Shown here: positions 1 through 7,971 of the stretch, one piece after another
Layout of the letters: each line of letters begins with the position of its first letter
Position numbering within the stretch: position 1 is the first letter of the stretch
NCBI RefSeq assembly: GCF_030812415.1
Contig: NZ_JAUSST010000008.1
Span: 124,001 to 188,000, forward strand
Reading direction: 5' to 3'
Length of the DNA stretch: 64,000 nucleotides
DNA from: Paenibacillus harenae
GTDB taxonomy: Bacteria > Bacillota > Bacilli > Paenibacillales > Paenibacillaceae
Notes under the pieces: model-generated
Databases searched by the model: none
The model's input: the letters and a program-made list of their open reading frames with translations, nothing else
Told to the model about the DNA's origin: nothing
Translations under genes and position numbers: made by a program

Positions 1-2
1 TT

Positions 3-242
3 CTGTTCAATCCGCGGGCGGGCAACTTCCTTGGCGCGATCGAAGTGAACGGCAAAGTCATCTCGGTGCCGGCCGGCGGCTTCGCCGATCCGTCGAAAGG
101 CGTCCTGCTGCACCATCAGAAAATGCCGGAGGGAGATGCCGCGCTGCTGGCGCCTCCGGAGGTAACGATTCGCTTCTCGTCGCCGGGCGCGAGCTCGCTG
201 CCGGTTCTGCTCGTTATTTTGCCGGGAAGCTTATTTGAATAA
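3..242 (+). CDS. C-terminal end of an unrecognised protein (partial)
   Basis: The window opens inside a reading frame that continues for 79 codons to a TAA stop at 240-242. The visible residues are rich in Gly, Pro, Ala and Val and contain no motif I recognise; the last residues (LLVILPGSLFE) are hydrophobic but too short to call a membrane segment. The start lies upstream of the window, so neither length nor domain content can be judged. Codon use is GC-rich like the neighbouring core genes. Function unknown. Confidence 0.6.
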   Translation: MFNPRAGNFLGAIEVNGKVISVPAGGFADPSKGVLLHHQKMPEGDAALLAPPEVTIRFSSPGASSLPVLLVILPGSLFE

Positions 243-259
243 AGGTCTTGCCGTATCCT

Positions 260-289
260 TTGTTGTATGCCCCTCTTGTCATGTATAAT
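260..289 (+). promoter_or_regulatory. Candidate sigma-A promoter for msrAB
   Basis: A perfect -10 box TATAAT lies at 284-289, with TTGTTG at 260-265 as a -35-like element and an 18-base spacer. The msrAB start codon follows about 47 bases downstream, behind a good ribosome site. Confidence 0.55.
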
Positions 290-335
290 AGGAGAGAAAG
301 TTTCTCAATCTACACGTCATTGGAGGGAGATCAAC

Positions 336-1322
336 ATGGATCAACCATTAACGAATAATAGCGGCAAGGGCCGCACGGAACAAGCCGCATTCGCAGGGGG
401 ATGCTTCTGGTGCATGGTATCGCCTTTCGAGGAAATGCCGGGGATCATCTCGGTCGTCTCCGGTTATACGGGCGGGCATAAGGAAAATCCGACGTACGAG
501 GAGGTATGCTCCGATACGACGGGGCACGCGGAGGCGGTTCTCATTACTTACGATCCGGACGTGTTCCCGTACGAGAAGCTGCTGGACATCTTCTGGCGCC
601 AGATCGATCCGACGGACGCGGGCGGCCAGTTCCATGACCGGGGCGATTCCTACCGGACGGGCATCTTCTATTTTACGGAGGAGCAGCGCAAGCTGGCGGA
701 AGCTTCGAAGCAGGAGCTGGCGGCAAGCGGGCGCTTCGACAAGCCGATCGTGACCGAGATCGAACCGGCGGGCCCGTTCTATGCGGCCGAGGATTACCAC
801 CAAGGCTACCATAAGACGAATCCGTTCCGTTACAAAATGTACCGCAAAGGCTCGGGACGCGACGCCTTCATCTCGCAGAACTGGACGATGCGCAAGGACG
901 CCGCCGAGTTGAAGCAAAGATTAACGCCTATTCAATACGAGGTAACGCAAAATAGCGGAACCGAGCGCCCGTTCACGGGGGAATATTGGGATCATACCGA
1001 GGATGGCATCTATGTCGATATTGTATCGGGCGAGCCGCTATTCAGCTCGCGGGACAAATACGATGCCGGTTGCGGATGGCCGAGCTTCACGAAGCCGCTG
1101 CAGGCTGCGTCAATTAAGGAGCACACGGATACGAGCCATTATATGGTGCGCGTAGAAGTCAGAAGCAAGGAAGCCGATTCCCATCTGGGCCATGTGTTCG
1201 ACGACGGCCCGCAGCCGACGGGACTGCGATACTGCATCAATTCGGCCTCGCTCCGTTTCGTAGCGAAAGACGATTTGGAGAAGGAAGGCTACGGGGAATA
1301 TCTCCATTTGTTCAAAGATTAA
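336..1322 (+). CDS. msrAB: Bifunctional peptide methionine sulfoxide reductase MsrA-MsrB
   Basis: This 328-residue fusion repairs oxidised methionine: the MsrA half reduces the S-sulfoxide and the MsrB half the R-sulfoxide. MsrA covers roughly residues 17-165, with the catalytic GCFWC motif (Cys23). MsrB covers roughly 195-325, with the resolving-type Cys246 in GCGWPSF and the catalytic Cys300 in YCINSAS. The paired CxxC zinc ligands of zinc-type MsrB are absent, so this is a zinc-free MsrB. The start at 336 is chosen because GGAGGGA lies just upstream; an in-frame ATG at 267 has no such site. No signal peptide is seen, so it is probably cytoplasmic. The nitroreductase follows 51 bases later in the same direction, so the two may be co-transcribed. 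Confidence 0.95.
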   Translation: MDQPLTNNSGKGRTEQAAFAGGCFWCMVSPFEEMPGIISVVSGYTGGHKENPTYEEVCSDTTGHAEAVLITYDPDVFPYEKLLDIFWRQIDPTDAGGQFHDRGDSYRTGIFYFTEEQRKLAEASKQELAASGRFDKPIVTEIEPAGPFYAAEDYHQGYHKTNPFRYKMYRKGSGRDAFISQNWTMRKDAAELKQRLTPIQYEVTQNSGTERPFTGEYWDHTEDGIYVDIVSGEPLFSSRDKYDAGCGWPSFTKPLQAASIKEHTDTSHYMVRVEVRSKEADSHLGHVFDDGPQPTGLRYCINSASLRFVAKDDLEKEGYGEYLHLFKD

Positions 1323-1373
1323 TGGGCACGGCAGGCAGTCGAAAGCAAACATATGGGTTGAGGAGAGTGCGTC

Positions 1374-1946
1374 ATGCAATTGGAAGAGGCGATTCAGGGA
1401 CGAAGATCGATTGGGAGAGTGAAAAATGATCCCGTTCCGCGGGAAGCAATCGAGAAGCTGCTGGATGCGGCGGTATGGGCACCAAACCATTTTAACACGC
1501 AGCCTTGGAAGTTTATCGTGATGACGGGCGAGGGCAGATCGGCTTTGGGCAACGGATACGCCAAAGTCGCGGCAGCGCAGCTGCCCGAGCTAAGCGGGGA
1601 AGAGCTTGAGGAGCGACTGGCGAAGGAGCGGACGAAGGCGTTCCGTTCTCCGGTTGTAATCGCGGCAGTATGCTCGCCGTCCGAAGACCCTCGCGCCGTA
1701 TTGGCCGAGGAATTAGCCGCCGCTCATTGCGCGGTGCAGAATCTGCTGTTAGCCGCTCATGCGAACGGGCTTGGCGCGGTATGGCGATCGGGCGATCCGA
1801 TGTACCACCCGGCGATGAAGGAAGCGTTCGACCTCTCCGAGGCGGAACGGCTCGTCGGGCTGATCTTTATCGGCTATCCCGATATGACTGCCCCTGCCGC
1901 CAAACGTGCGCCGGCTTCCGAGAAGACGGTTTGGCTGGAGCAATAA
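1374..1946 (+). CDS. Nitroreductase family protein (FMN-dependent oxidoreductase)
   Basis: A 190-residue single-domain nitroreductase. These are FMN-binding, NAD(P)H-using enzymes that act on nitro compounds, quinones or flavins. The N-terminal Arg-Arg-Ser FMN-phosphate-binding motif (RRSIGR) and the following AAVWAPNHFNTQPW block are typical, as is the C-terminal glycine-rich GLGAVWRSG stretch. A GAGGAGAG ribosome site precedes ATG 1374. It sits close behind msrAB and ends just before a strong terminator, so the two probably form a small oxidative-stress unit. The natural substrate cannot be told from sequence. The length resembles the short YdjA-like subgroup. Confidence 0.9.
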   Translation: MQLEEAIQGRRSIGRVKNDPVPREAIEKLLDAAVWAPNHFNTQPWKFIVMTGEGRSALGNGYAKVAAAQLPELSGEELEERLAKERTKAFRSPVVIAAVCSPSEDPRAVLAEELAAAHCAVQNLLLAAHANGLGAVWRSGDPMYHPAMKEAFDLSEAERLVGLIFIGYPDMTAPAAKRAPASEKTVWLEQ

Positions 1947-1952
1947 AAGCAA

Positions 1953-2010
1953 AAAAAGGCTGTCCGAGCGGTTCTGGTCTAATCCAGCCTGCATATCGGA
2001 CAGCCTTTTT
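1953..2010 (+). terminator. Rho-independent terminator after the nitroreductase gene
   Basis: A long near-perfect inverted repeat, AAAAAGGCTGTCCGA against TCGGACAGCCTTTTT, begins 7 bases after the stop codon and ends in a T run. The run of A on the left arm suggests it can work in both directions. Confidence 0.9.
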
Positions 2011-2026
2011 GATGCGGTATGGAGGC

Positions 2027-2213
2027 TATATTGGATATTTGCAGGATAAAGCCGCCTCTGGAGGCAATATAGACGTCTATGATGGATAATTGCAGGAACT
2101 TCGCCCATTAAAGGGGGGGAAGGCTCGCTATCGGAGGATAGTTAATGCAGATATCCAACATAGGTTCGGAAACATCTCGTTATCGCTCGAAGTTACTGCC
2201 GGATCCAACATAG
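2027..2213. repeat. Cluster of degenerate TTGGATAT-type intergenic repeats
   Basis: The non-coding stretch between the terminator and the LysM gene holds four related copies of a motif close to TGTTGGATATTTGCAGGA. Two are direct (about 2027-2047 and 2079-2098) and two inverted (about 2147-2163 and 2201-2213). The first pair keeps the TGCAGGA tail. They look like members of a dispersed intergenic repeat family. I see no gene here. Confidence 0.5.
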
Positions 2214-2259
2214 CATTGGGGCATTCGGGTTGCTCAGGGCAAGGAATAGGATTTAGGAG

Positions 2260-3537
2260 TTAAACCAGCTTCTTAATCGTAAAGTTGGCATTCAGAACGT
2301 ACCAGTTCTGCGGGAACGCAACGCCAAGCACCCAGTAGCTGACGCCTCGCAATCGGTACATTTTCACGATATTGAACTTTGCTTGCACGCTGCGGGCGTC
2401 CTCGAACCAGACCGTATGCTCGCGTGCCTGCTCGTCGTAGTAATTGTAGTAAGGCGATTGGCTCTCGGCATCGTATTTGATCTCCGCGCCGTACTTCGCC
2501 GCGCGCCGAACCGCTTCCTGCGGGCTGACCGTAGGCGCCCACTTGCCGCCCTGCACGTAAGGGAGCGTCCAATCATAGCCGTACAGAGGCATGCCCATCA
2601 TGATTTTATTGGCCGGTATGACGGTAAGAGCATAATTAAGCACCTTGACGACCTCATTGAGCGGAGCGACGGCACGCGGCGGTCCGCCTGACCAACCCCA
2701 CTCATAGGTCATCAAGATGACAAAATCGACAATTCTCCCGTGAGCCGCATAGTCATGCGCCTCGTACAAAGTGCCGGTTTGCTCCGCGCTAATCTTCGGG
2801 GCCAGCGCCGTGGATACGAGATAGCCGCTCGGGTGCAGTCTATCAACGAGATTTTGCAGAAAAGCGTTATAAAGCGCGCGGTCGGCAGGAGGCACGTATT
2901 CGAAGTCGACGTTGAGCGCCAGGTAGCCCTTGTTTTTCATGACGGCCAGTATATCGGTTATAAGCCGTTCTTGAACCGTCTCATTGGACAGGACGGCATG
3001 GGCGATATCGGGACTGAAGGTGCCGTTCTCGAAGTTTGTGATCACCATCATCGGCGCGACTCTATGTTGATACCCCGCCCGGATAATCGCCGAATCATCC
3101 AGCGAAGCCATTGAACCGTCAAGCTGGACGCGATAGCTGAACGGGCTTAAGTACGTCAAGTACGGGCCGATCTCGTTCACGATGCCGACGCCGGTCTCTC
3201 CGAATTTCTCCGTGTAGGCGTTCACCTCCGTCAACGGTTTCGTAGATGGCGGAATCGTTATGATCTGGCCGGGATAGATTAACGCCGGATTTCGGATTTC
3301 ATTAACGGCCAAGAGCTCCTGCAGCGAGAGTCCGTACCGGTGCGCGATTAACCACAGACTTTCGCCTGCCAAGACCTTATGGCTGGTCGCCTGCCGAGGA
3401 ATGATGATCGCTTGGCCGATTACGAGCGGTTCTTCGCCGGATAGGCCGTTCGCCGCGAGTATGTCATTCAGAGGGACGCCGAATTTCTGCGATAGCTCCC
3501 AGAGCGTATCCCCCCTTTGCACGACATGTATATGCAT
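2260..3537 (-). CDS. LysM-LysM-GH18 protein, spore germination YaaH/SleL-like
   Basis: A 425-residue protein with two N-terminal LysM peptidoglycan-binding domains (about 2-47 and 51-96) followed by a glycoside hydrolase 18 barrel. The LNVDFEYV stretch supplies the Asp and Glu of the GH18 catalytic motif. Proteins of this layout in spore formers (YaaH/SleL) cleave cortex fragments during germination and sit in the spore coat; I infer the same role. The start at 3537 is chosen because AAGGAGG lies 12 bases upstream on the minus strand. There is no signal peptide, as usual for coat-delivered members. It is convergent with the nitroreductase gene and separated from it by the repeat cluster. Confidence 0.88.
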   Translation of the reverse strand: MHIHVVQRGDTLWELSQKFGVPLNDILAANGLSGEEPLVIGQAIIIPRQATSHKVLAGESLWLIAHRYGLSLQELLAVNEIRNPALIYPGQIITIPPSTKPLTEVNAYTEKFGETGVGIVNEIGPYLTYLSPFSYRVQLDGSMASLDDSAIIRAGYQHRVAPMMVITNFENGTFSPDIAHAVLSNETVQERLITDILAVMKNKGYLALNVDFEYVPPADRALYNAFLQNLVDRLHPSGYLVSTALAPKISAEQTGTLYEAHDYAAHGRIVDFVILMTYEWGWSGGPPRAVAPLNEVVKVLNYALTVIPANKIMMGMPLYGYDWTLPYVQGGKWAPTVSPQEAVRRAAKYGAEIKYDAESQSPYYNYYDEQAREHTVWFEDARSVQAKFNIVKMYRLRGVSYWVLGVAFPQNWYVLNANFTIKKLV

Positions 3538-3614
3538 GCTTGCCGCTCCTCCTTGTCGGTACAATTAGTTACCTGCATTTGTCATTGAAGACGCTAATCT
3601 ATATGTATTCAAGA

Positions 3615-3657
3615 AGAGCCGTTCCTAGTCTGCGCAAGCGCAGCTTGGAACGGCTCT
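3615..3657 (-). terminator. Terminator-like hairpin below the gene at 3664-4347
   Basis: AGAGCCGTTCC (3615-3625) pairs with GGAACGGCTCT (3647-3657), with a smaller TGCGC/GCGCA stem inside the loop. Read on the minus strand, it directly follows the stop of the upstream gene, but the T run is poor. Confidence 0.6.
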
Positions 3658-3663
3658 ACTCGA

Positions 3664-4347
3664 TCAATAAAAGTCTATTCTTCGTCTTCGTCGGCCAAGA
3701 CGACGTCGAGAATAGTCGTCTGTCCGTTCGGAGAAAGCGGCGCTTAGCACGCTGCCCTTGAGATCAATAAAGTCTTTATTGAAATTATTTGCATTCGTTG
3801 AGGTAAAGAATAAGAAGCGAAGGGAGGAAGCGGCCGTAATCCCAAGGAGAGAGAACAGCGTCGCGGCAGGCACGAAAAAATCGATGAAGGAATTGCCCGT
3901 TCCGCCGAACGCGGATCCATCCTCGACCTCCTTCGCGCGAGCGACGCCGAAGTTGATGATCGGCACGCTGAAGCTCGGGACGCCTCTGCCATCTGCGCCT
4001 TCAGCCTGATCGTTGAAGCTGTTCGGAATTTGAACCGTGTTCGGGACAAGCTCGAGCGTATTGTCCAATCCATTGACGGTGAGCGACCATTCATAAGTAG
4101 AAGCAACGCCGTCGGTGTCGAATAGAACGCCCCATGCGAAGTTGAGGAAGCCGTTTCTGAACCTTGGATCGGCATTAAGCCTCATGCGAAAATAAACGTT
4201 CGTGCCGTCGTAAGCGTAATAAGCGGCGGGGAACGAGCTGTTACCGACAATATCCGTCTCGTCCGGAAACGCATCTCTAGCAGGATCGGTGACGGGTACG
4301 CCGTCCAGCGTTACCGGTACGTATTGATTGTCATTCGGAAAAGACAT
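3664..4347 (-). CDS. Unrecognised 227-residue protein, possible C-terminal frameshift
   Basis: I do not recognise this family. There is no signal peptide or clear membrane segment, although a hydrophobic FFVPAATLFSLLGIT stretch lies near residue 165. The N-terminal part resembles a beta-rich extracellular or surface-type domain, with many Asp, Asn and Gly residues. The ATG at 4347 has a modest purine-rich ribosome site. The last 20 or so residues are odd: an Arg-rich tail (RRRLGRRRRR). A frame shifted by one base from about 3740 instead gives a sensible continuation ending in DVVLADEDEE with a stop at 3675. Either the true C-terminus is acidic and a one-base change exists here, or the basic tail is real. 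Confidence 0.6.
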   Translation of the reverse strand: MSFPNDNQYVPVTLDGVPVTDPARDAFPDETDIVGNSSFPAAYYAYDGTNVYFRMRLNADPRFRNGFLNFAWGVLFDTDGVASTYEWSLTVNGLDNTLELVPNTVQIPNSFNDQAEGADGRGVPSFSVPIINFGVARAKEVEDGSAFGGTGNSFIDFFVPAATLFSLLGITAASSLRFLFFTSTNANNFNKDFIDLKGSVLSAAFSERTDDYSRRRLGRRRRRIDFY

Positions 4348-4490
4348 CTATATCCTCCTATGAACATATATCGCGAGTCCACGTGATCGCGGTTGCTGTT
4401 TATAAACTATGCGCTTGCATCATGCGATGTAAGCGGGCGAAAGCCCTTTTTTTGGGCATTCTGTTCTGATTTTCCGATCGATTTATTCAA

Positions 4491-4534
4491 AAAAACGAAC
4501 CTTTATAAAACTTCGTCTTTTAATGTTCGTATTT
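4491..4534 (+). promoter_or_regulatory. Paired PurR boxes upstream of the purine operon
   Basis: CGAAC at 4496-4500 and GTTCG at 4525-4529 form an inverted pair 24 bases apart in AT-rich sequence, directly upstream of the -35 box. In Bacillus, PurR binds two such divergent CGAA-centred boxes and represses when PRPP is low. Spacing and position fit that arrangement. Confidence 0.65.
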
Positions 4535-4536
4535 TA

Positions 4537-4565
4537 TTGACAGTGCTATGGCGATTAGATAAACT
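4537..4565 (+). promoter_or_regulatory. Sigma-A promoter of the purine operon
   Basis: A perfect TTGACA -35 box at 4537-4542 and TAAACT at 4560-4565 (four of six consensus bases) are separated by exactly 17 bases. The promoter lies between the PurR boxes and the riboswitch, leaving an untranslated leader of about 410 bases before purE. Confidence 0.7.
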
Positions 4566-4663
4566 AGAGTAGGCTTGAGGCGGAGCATACTGCCTTAGGT
4601 ACGCGACTTGTTCGCCAAGTTTCGACTATTACGGTTAAAGCTAGCGAAAAGGATTTATTATAA

Positions 4664-4728
4664 CTCGTATATTTTCGGGAGAAGGCCCGAATGTTTCTAC
4701 CCGGAAACCTTAATTTCTGGACTACGAG
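4664..4728 (+). promoter_or_regulatory. Guanine riboswitch aptamer (purine riboswitch)
   Basis: P1 pairs CTCGTA (4664-4669) with TACGAG (4723-4728). P2 is TTCGGG/CCCGAA with a six-base loop ending in GG. The invariant junction TGTTTCTAC precedes P3 (CCGGAA pairing TTCTGG) with its CCTTAA loop. The base matching position 74 is C (GGACTACG), which marks guanine rather than adenine specificity. Guanine binding should favour the downstream terminator at 4905-4942 and switch off the purine genes. Confidence 0.93.
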
Positions 4729-4904
4729 CGCAAGCGGAACGATCGATATAAGCGGTAAGAGGCCATGTTGCTAACATACAGGTTGCTTCTCAGACGGAGC
4801 AGCCTTCTGTTGTCTCAAAGGTTAAGGCAGCATACGATCTAGCCCGGCTTATCGATCACACGCAAGGGGAGCAGCGAGCCTCAAGGCTGCTTCCGCGCTC
4901 TTGT

Positions 4905-4942
4905 CCCGAAGCATACCTGGTTACGGTGCTTGCGGGCTTTTT
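4905..4942 (+). terminator. Riboswitch-controlled terminator before purE
   Basis: CCCGAAGCATACC (4905-4917) pairs with GGTGCTTGCGGG (4925-4936), followed by a T run at 4938-4942. It lies between the guanine aptamer and the purE start and has the position expected for the expression platform. The roughly 175 bases between aptamer and terminator make the antiterminator pairing unclear by eye. Confidence 0.75.
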
Positions 4943-4982
4943 CTGTTTCATACATTCTATAGATGAAAGTGGGTTTGATCGC

Positions 4983-5468
4983 ATGTCTGCGAAGGTAGGC
5001 GTCATCATGGGCAGCAAATCGGATTGGGACACAATGAAATTAGCCTGCGACGTTCTGGAGGAGCTTCAAATTCCTTATGAGAAAAAGGTCGTGTCGGCGC
5101 ATCGGACGCCGGATTTGATGTTCGAATACGCGGAAACGGCGGTGGAACGCGGGCTTAAGGTTATTATTGCCGGAGCCGGCGGAGCTGCGCATTTGCCCGG
5201 CATGGTCGCTGCGAAGACGATTTTGCCGGTTATTGGCGTTCCGGTCAAGTCCTCGAATTTGAGCGGATTGGATTCGCTGCTCTCCATCGTGCAAATGCCC
5301 GGCGGCATTCCCGTAGCGACGGTAGCGATCGGCAACGCCGGCGGTACGAACGCAGGCTTGCTGGCCGCGCAAATGCTCGGCGCGTTCGATCCCGAAGTGC
5401 AAGCGCGCGTAGAAGCGCGCCGCGAGCGCATCAAGCAGGAAGTGCTGGAAAGCAGTGAAACGCTATGA
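4983..5468 (+). CDS. purE: N5-carboxyaminoimidazole ribonucleotide mutase PurE
   Basis: This 161-residue class I PurE converts N5-CAIR to CAIR in purine synthesis. The GSKSDWDTM phosphate-binding motif, SAHRTPD and the GAGGAAHLPGM loop are all present. The start is ATG 4983, which gives the family's usual length; an upstream in-frame start overlaps the terminator and is rejected. It is the first gene of the operon, behind the riboswitch, and its stop overlaps the purK start by four bases (ATGA), so the two steps that replace vertebrate AIR carboxylase are translated together. Confidence 0.97.
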   Translation: MSAKVGVIMGSKSDWDTMKLACDVLEELQIPYEKKVVSAHRTPDLMFEYAETAVERGLKVIIAGAGGAAHLPGMVAAKTILPVIGVPVKSSNLSGLDSLLSIVQMPGGIPVATVAIGNAGGTNAGLLAAQMLGAFDPEVQARVEARRERIKQEVLESSETL

Positions 5469-6652
5469 GCAGCGGTGCGGGCAATAAGCCGTCCGCAGAG
5501 AGCGTGAAGACGCTGCTTCCGGGCAGTACGATCGGCATTCTCGGCGGCGGCCAGCTCGGCCGCATGATGGCGAACGCGGGCAGCGCGATGGGCTACCGGT
5601 TCATCGCGCTGGATCCGACGCCGGATGCGCCATGCGGGCAAGTATCGGAGCAGATCATCGCGGCATATGACGACCGCGAAGCGGCCCGCGAGCTTGCGAA
5701 GCGCTCGGATGTCATCACCTACGAGTTCGAGAACGTCGATGCCGAAGTCGCAGCGATGCTGATGGCGGAATCGTACGTGCCGCAAGGCAGCGAGCTGCTC
5801 TATACGACGCAGCATCGGCTGCGCGAGAAGCAAGCGATCGAAGCGGCGGGCGTTCGCGTCGCGCCCTACAGCGAGATTCGAAGCGTGGACGAGCTTCGCG
5901 AAGCGGTTGGCCGCTTTGGTACGCCATGCGTGCTGAAGACGGCGATGGGCGGCTACGACGGCAAAGGCCAATGGGTCATCCGCAGCGAAGGAGAAATCGT
6001 CGAAGCCTACGAGACGTTATCGCGTGCGGGCGTACAGCTCGTACTGGAGCAGTTCATCCGGTTCGACAAAGAATTGTCGGTAATCGCGGCGAGAAGCCCG
6101 CAGGGCGAAATAAAAGCGTTCCCGCCTGCGGAAAATATTCACGTCGATAATATATTGCACTTATCCATCGTGCCGGCCCGCATCGGCGAGGACGTGCAGC
6201 GCGAGGCAGAACGGCTGGCGATGCGCATTGCCGAAGGGCTTGGCGTCGTTGGATTGATCGCGGTAGAGCTGTTCGTTACGGCGGACGGCGAGCTGTTCGT
6301 CAACGAGTTGGCTCCGCGGCCGCATAACAGCGGCCACTATACGATGGAAGCTTGCCGGACGTCGCAGTTCGAGCAGCATGTGCGCGCGGTATGCAATTTG
6401 CCGCTTGGCGATACGGCGCTCATGAGCCCGGTCGTTATGGTAAATGTGCTCGGGCAGCATGTAGAGCCGCTGCTTGCGCTTATGGCGCGGCAGGATGAGT
6501 CGGCGGAGCGGTTGAACGTTGCGCCGAAGGTGCATCTGTACGGGAAGAAGGAAGCGGTATTCAAGCGGAAGATGGGCCATGTGAACGTTCTTGCCCCTAC
6601 GACCGACGCAGCATTGGAATGGATTCAAGAAACGAATATTTGGAAGGTGTGA
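5465..6652 (+). CDS. purK: N5-carboxyaminoimidazole ribonucleotide synthase PurK
   Basis: A 395-residue ATP-grasp enzyme that makes N5-CAIR from AIR, bicarbonate and ATP, feeding PurE. The N-terminal dinucleotide-like fold begins GILGGGQLGRM. The ATP-grasp core holds VLKTAMGGYDGKGQ and VELFVTADGELFVNE, followed by the APRPHNSGHYT substrate loop. It overlaps purE by four bases and purB starts 7 bases after its stop, so it is an internal operon gene. The first 18 residues, before the glycine loop, are an extra N-terminal tail. Confidence 0.97.
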   Translation: MSSGAGNKPSAESVKTLLPGSTIGILGGGQLGRMMANAGSAMGYRFIALDPTPDAPCGQVSEQIIAAYDDREAARELAKRSDVITYEFENVDAEVAAMLMAESYVPQGSELLYTTQHRLREKQAIEAAGVRVAPYSEIRSVDELREAVGRFGTPCVLKTAMGGYDGKGQWVIRSEGEIVEAYETLSRAGVQLVLEQFIRFDKELSVIAARSPQGEIKAFPPAENIHVDNILHLSIVPARIGEDVQREAERLAMRIAEGLGVVGLIAVELFVTADGELFVNELAPRPHNSGHYTMEACRTSQFEQHVRAVCNLPLGDTALMSPVVMVNVLGQHVEPLLALMARQDESAERLNVAPKVHLYGKKEAVFKRKMGHVNVLAPTTDAALEWIQETNIWKV

Positions 6653-6659
6653 ATCGTTT

Positions 6660-7955
6660 ATGTTAGAGCGTTACAGCAGACCGGAAATGAGAGCGATCTG
6701 GACAGAGGAGAACAAGTTCAACGCTTGGCTCGAAGTTGAATTATGCGCATGCGAGGCTTGGTCCGAGCTTGGCGCGATTCCGAAGGAAGACGTCGCGGCG
6801 CTTCGCAAGTCGGCGGCATTCGATATTGACCGCATCTACGAAATCGAGCTGGACACGCGCCATGACGTGATCGCGTTCACGCGCGCCGTATCCGAGAAAG
6901 CGGGCCCTGAAGGCAAATGGGTACACTATGGCCTCACTTCGACCGACGTTGTCGATACGGCTAACGGATACCTGCTGCTTCAAGCCAATGCGATTTTGTT
7001 CAAAGACATCGAGCGTTTCATTGAAATCCTACGCGACAAAGCGATCCAATATAAAGATACGCCTATGATGGGCCGTACGCATGGCGTTCATGCGCAGCCG
7101 ACGACTTTCGGTCTGAAGGTAGCGCTCTGGTACGAGGAAATGAAGCGCAACCTGGAGCGTTTCCAGCATGCGGCCGACGGCGTTCAGTTCGGCAAAATGT
7201 CCGGCGCCGTAGGCACGTTCGCGGATATCGATCCGTTCGTCGAAGAATTCGTGTGCAAGAAGCTTGGCATCTCGGCTGCTCCGATCTCGACGCAAACGCT
7301 GCAGCGCGACCGTCATGCGGAATATATGGCGACGCTGGCGCTTATCGCGTCCTCGCTCGACAAGTTCGCAACGGAAATTCGCGCCCTGCAGAAGAGCGAA
7401 TTCCGTGAAGTGGAAGAGCCTTTCGCGAAAGGTCAAAAAGGATCCTCGGCCATGCCGCACAAACGCAACCCGATCGGCTGCGAGAACATTTCCGGTCTTG
7501 CCCGCGTCATTCGCGGACATATGCTGACGGCTTACGAGAACATTCCGCTCTGGCATGAGCGCGACATCAGCCACTCTTCGGTTGAACGCATTATTTTGCC
7601 GGATGCTACGATGCTGCTTAACTACATGCTGAACCGTCTGGGCAACATTATCAACAACTTGACGGTGTTCCCGGAGAACATGAAGCGCAACATGCAAGCG
7701 ACTTACGGCGTGCCTTTCTCCGGCCGCGTGTTGACCAAGCTGATCGACAAAGGCTTCAGCCGCGAGAAAGCGTACGACACGGTTCAACCGCGCGCGATGC
7801 AAGCTTGGGAAACGCAACGTCAGTTCCGCGATATCATCAGCGAGACGGAAGAGATTACGAGCATGCTGTCGGCTGAGGAAATCGACGATTGCTTCAACCC
7901 GGCATGGCATTTGAAGCATGTCGACACGATCTTCGCGCGTCTTGGATTGATCTAG
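6660..7955 (+). CDS. purB: Adenylosuccinate lyase PurB
   Basis: A 431-residue fumarase-superfamily enzyme that acts twice in purine synthesis, splitting SAICAR to AICAR and adenylosuccinate to AMP. The superfamily signature GSSAMPHKRNP lies near residue 265, with the TSTDVVDT and GRTHGVHAQPTTFG motifs upstream of it. The start at 6660 follows GGAAGGTG and gives the normal N-terminus (MLERYSRPEM). The gene lies 7 bases after purK and 16 before purC. Confidence 0.97.
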   Translation: MLERYSRPEMRAIWTEENKFNAWLEVELCACEAWSELGAIPKEDVAALRKSAAFDIDRIYEIELDTRHDVIAFTRAVSEKAGPEGKWVHYGLTSTDVVDTANGYLLLQANAILFKDIERFIEILRDKAIQYKDTPMMGRTHGVHAQPTTFGLKVALWYEEMKRNLERFQHAADGVQFGKMSGAVGTFADIDPFVEEFVCKKLGISAAPISTQTLQRDRHAEYMATLALIASSLDKFATEIRALQKSEFREVEEPFAKGQKGSSAMPHKRNPIGCENISGLARVIRGHMLTAYENIPLWHERDISHSSVERIILPDATMLLNYMLNRLGNIINNLTVFPENMKRNMQATYGVPFSGRVLTKLIDKGFSREKAYDTVQPRAMQAWETQRQFRDIISETEEITSMLSAEEIDDCFNPAWHLKHVDTIFARLGLI

Positions 7956-7971
7956 GGGAGGGTGGGCTATT

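Noticed and set aside
4434..4456. GGGCGAAAGCCC followed by a T run as a terminator
   Set aside because: It lies between divergent genes, upstream of the purine promoter, with no plus-strand gene to end; perhaps a relic, so not listed as a feature.
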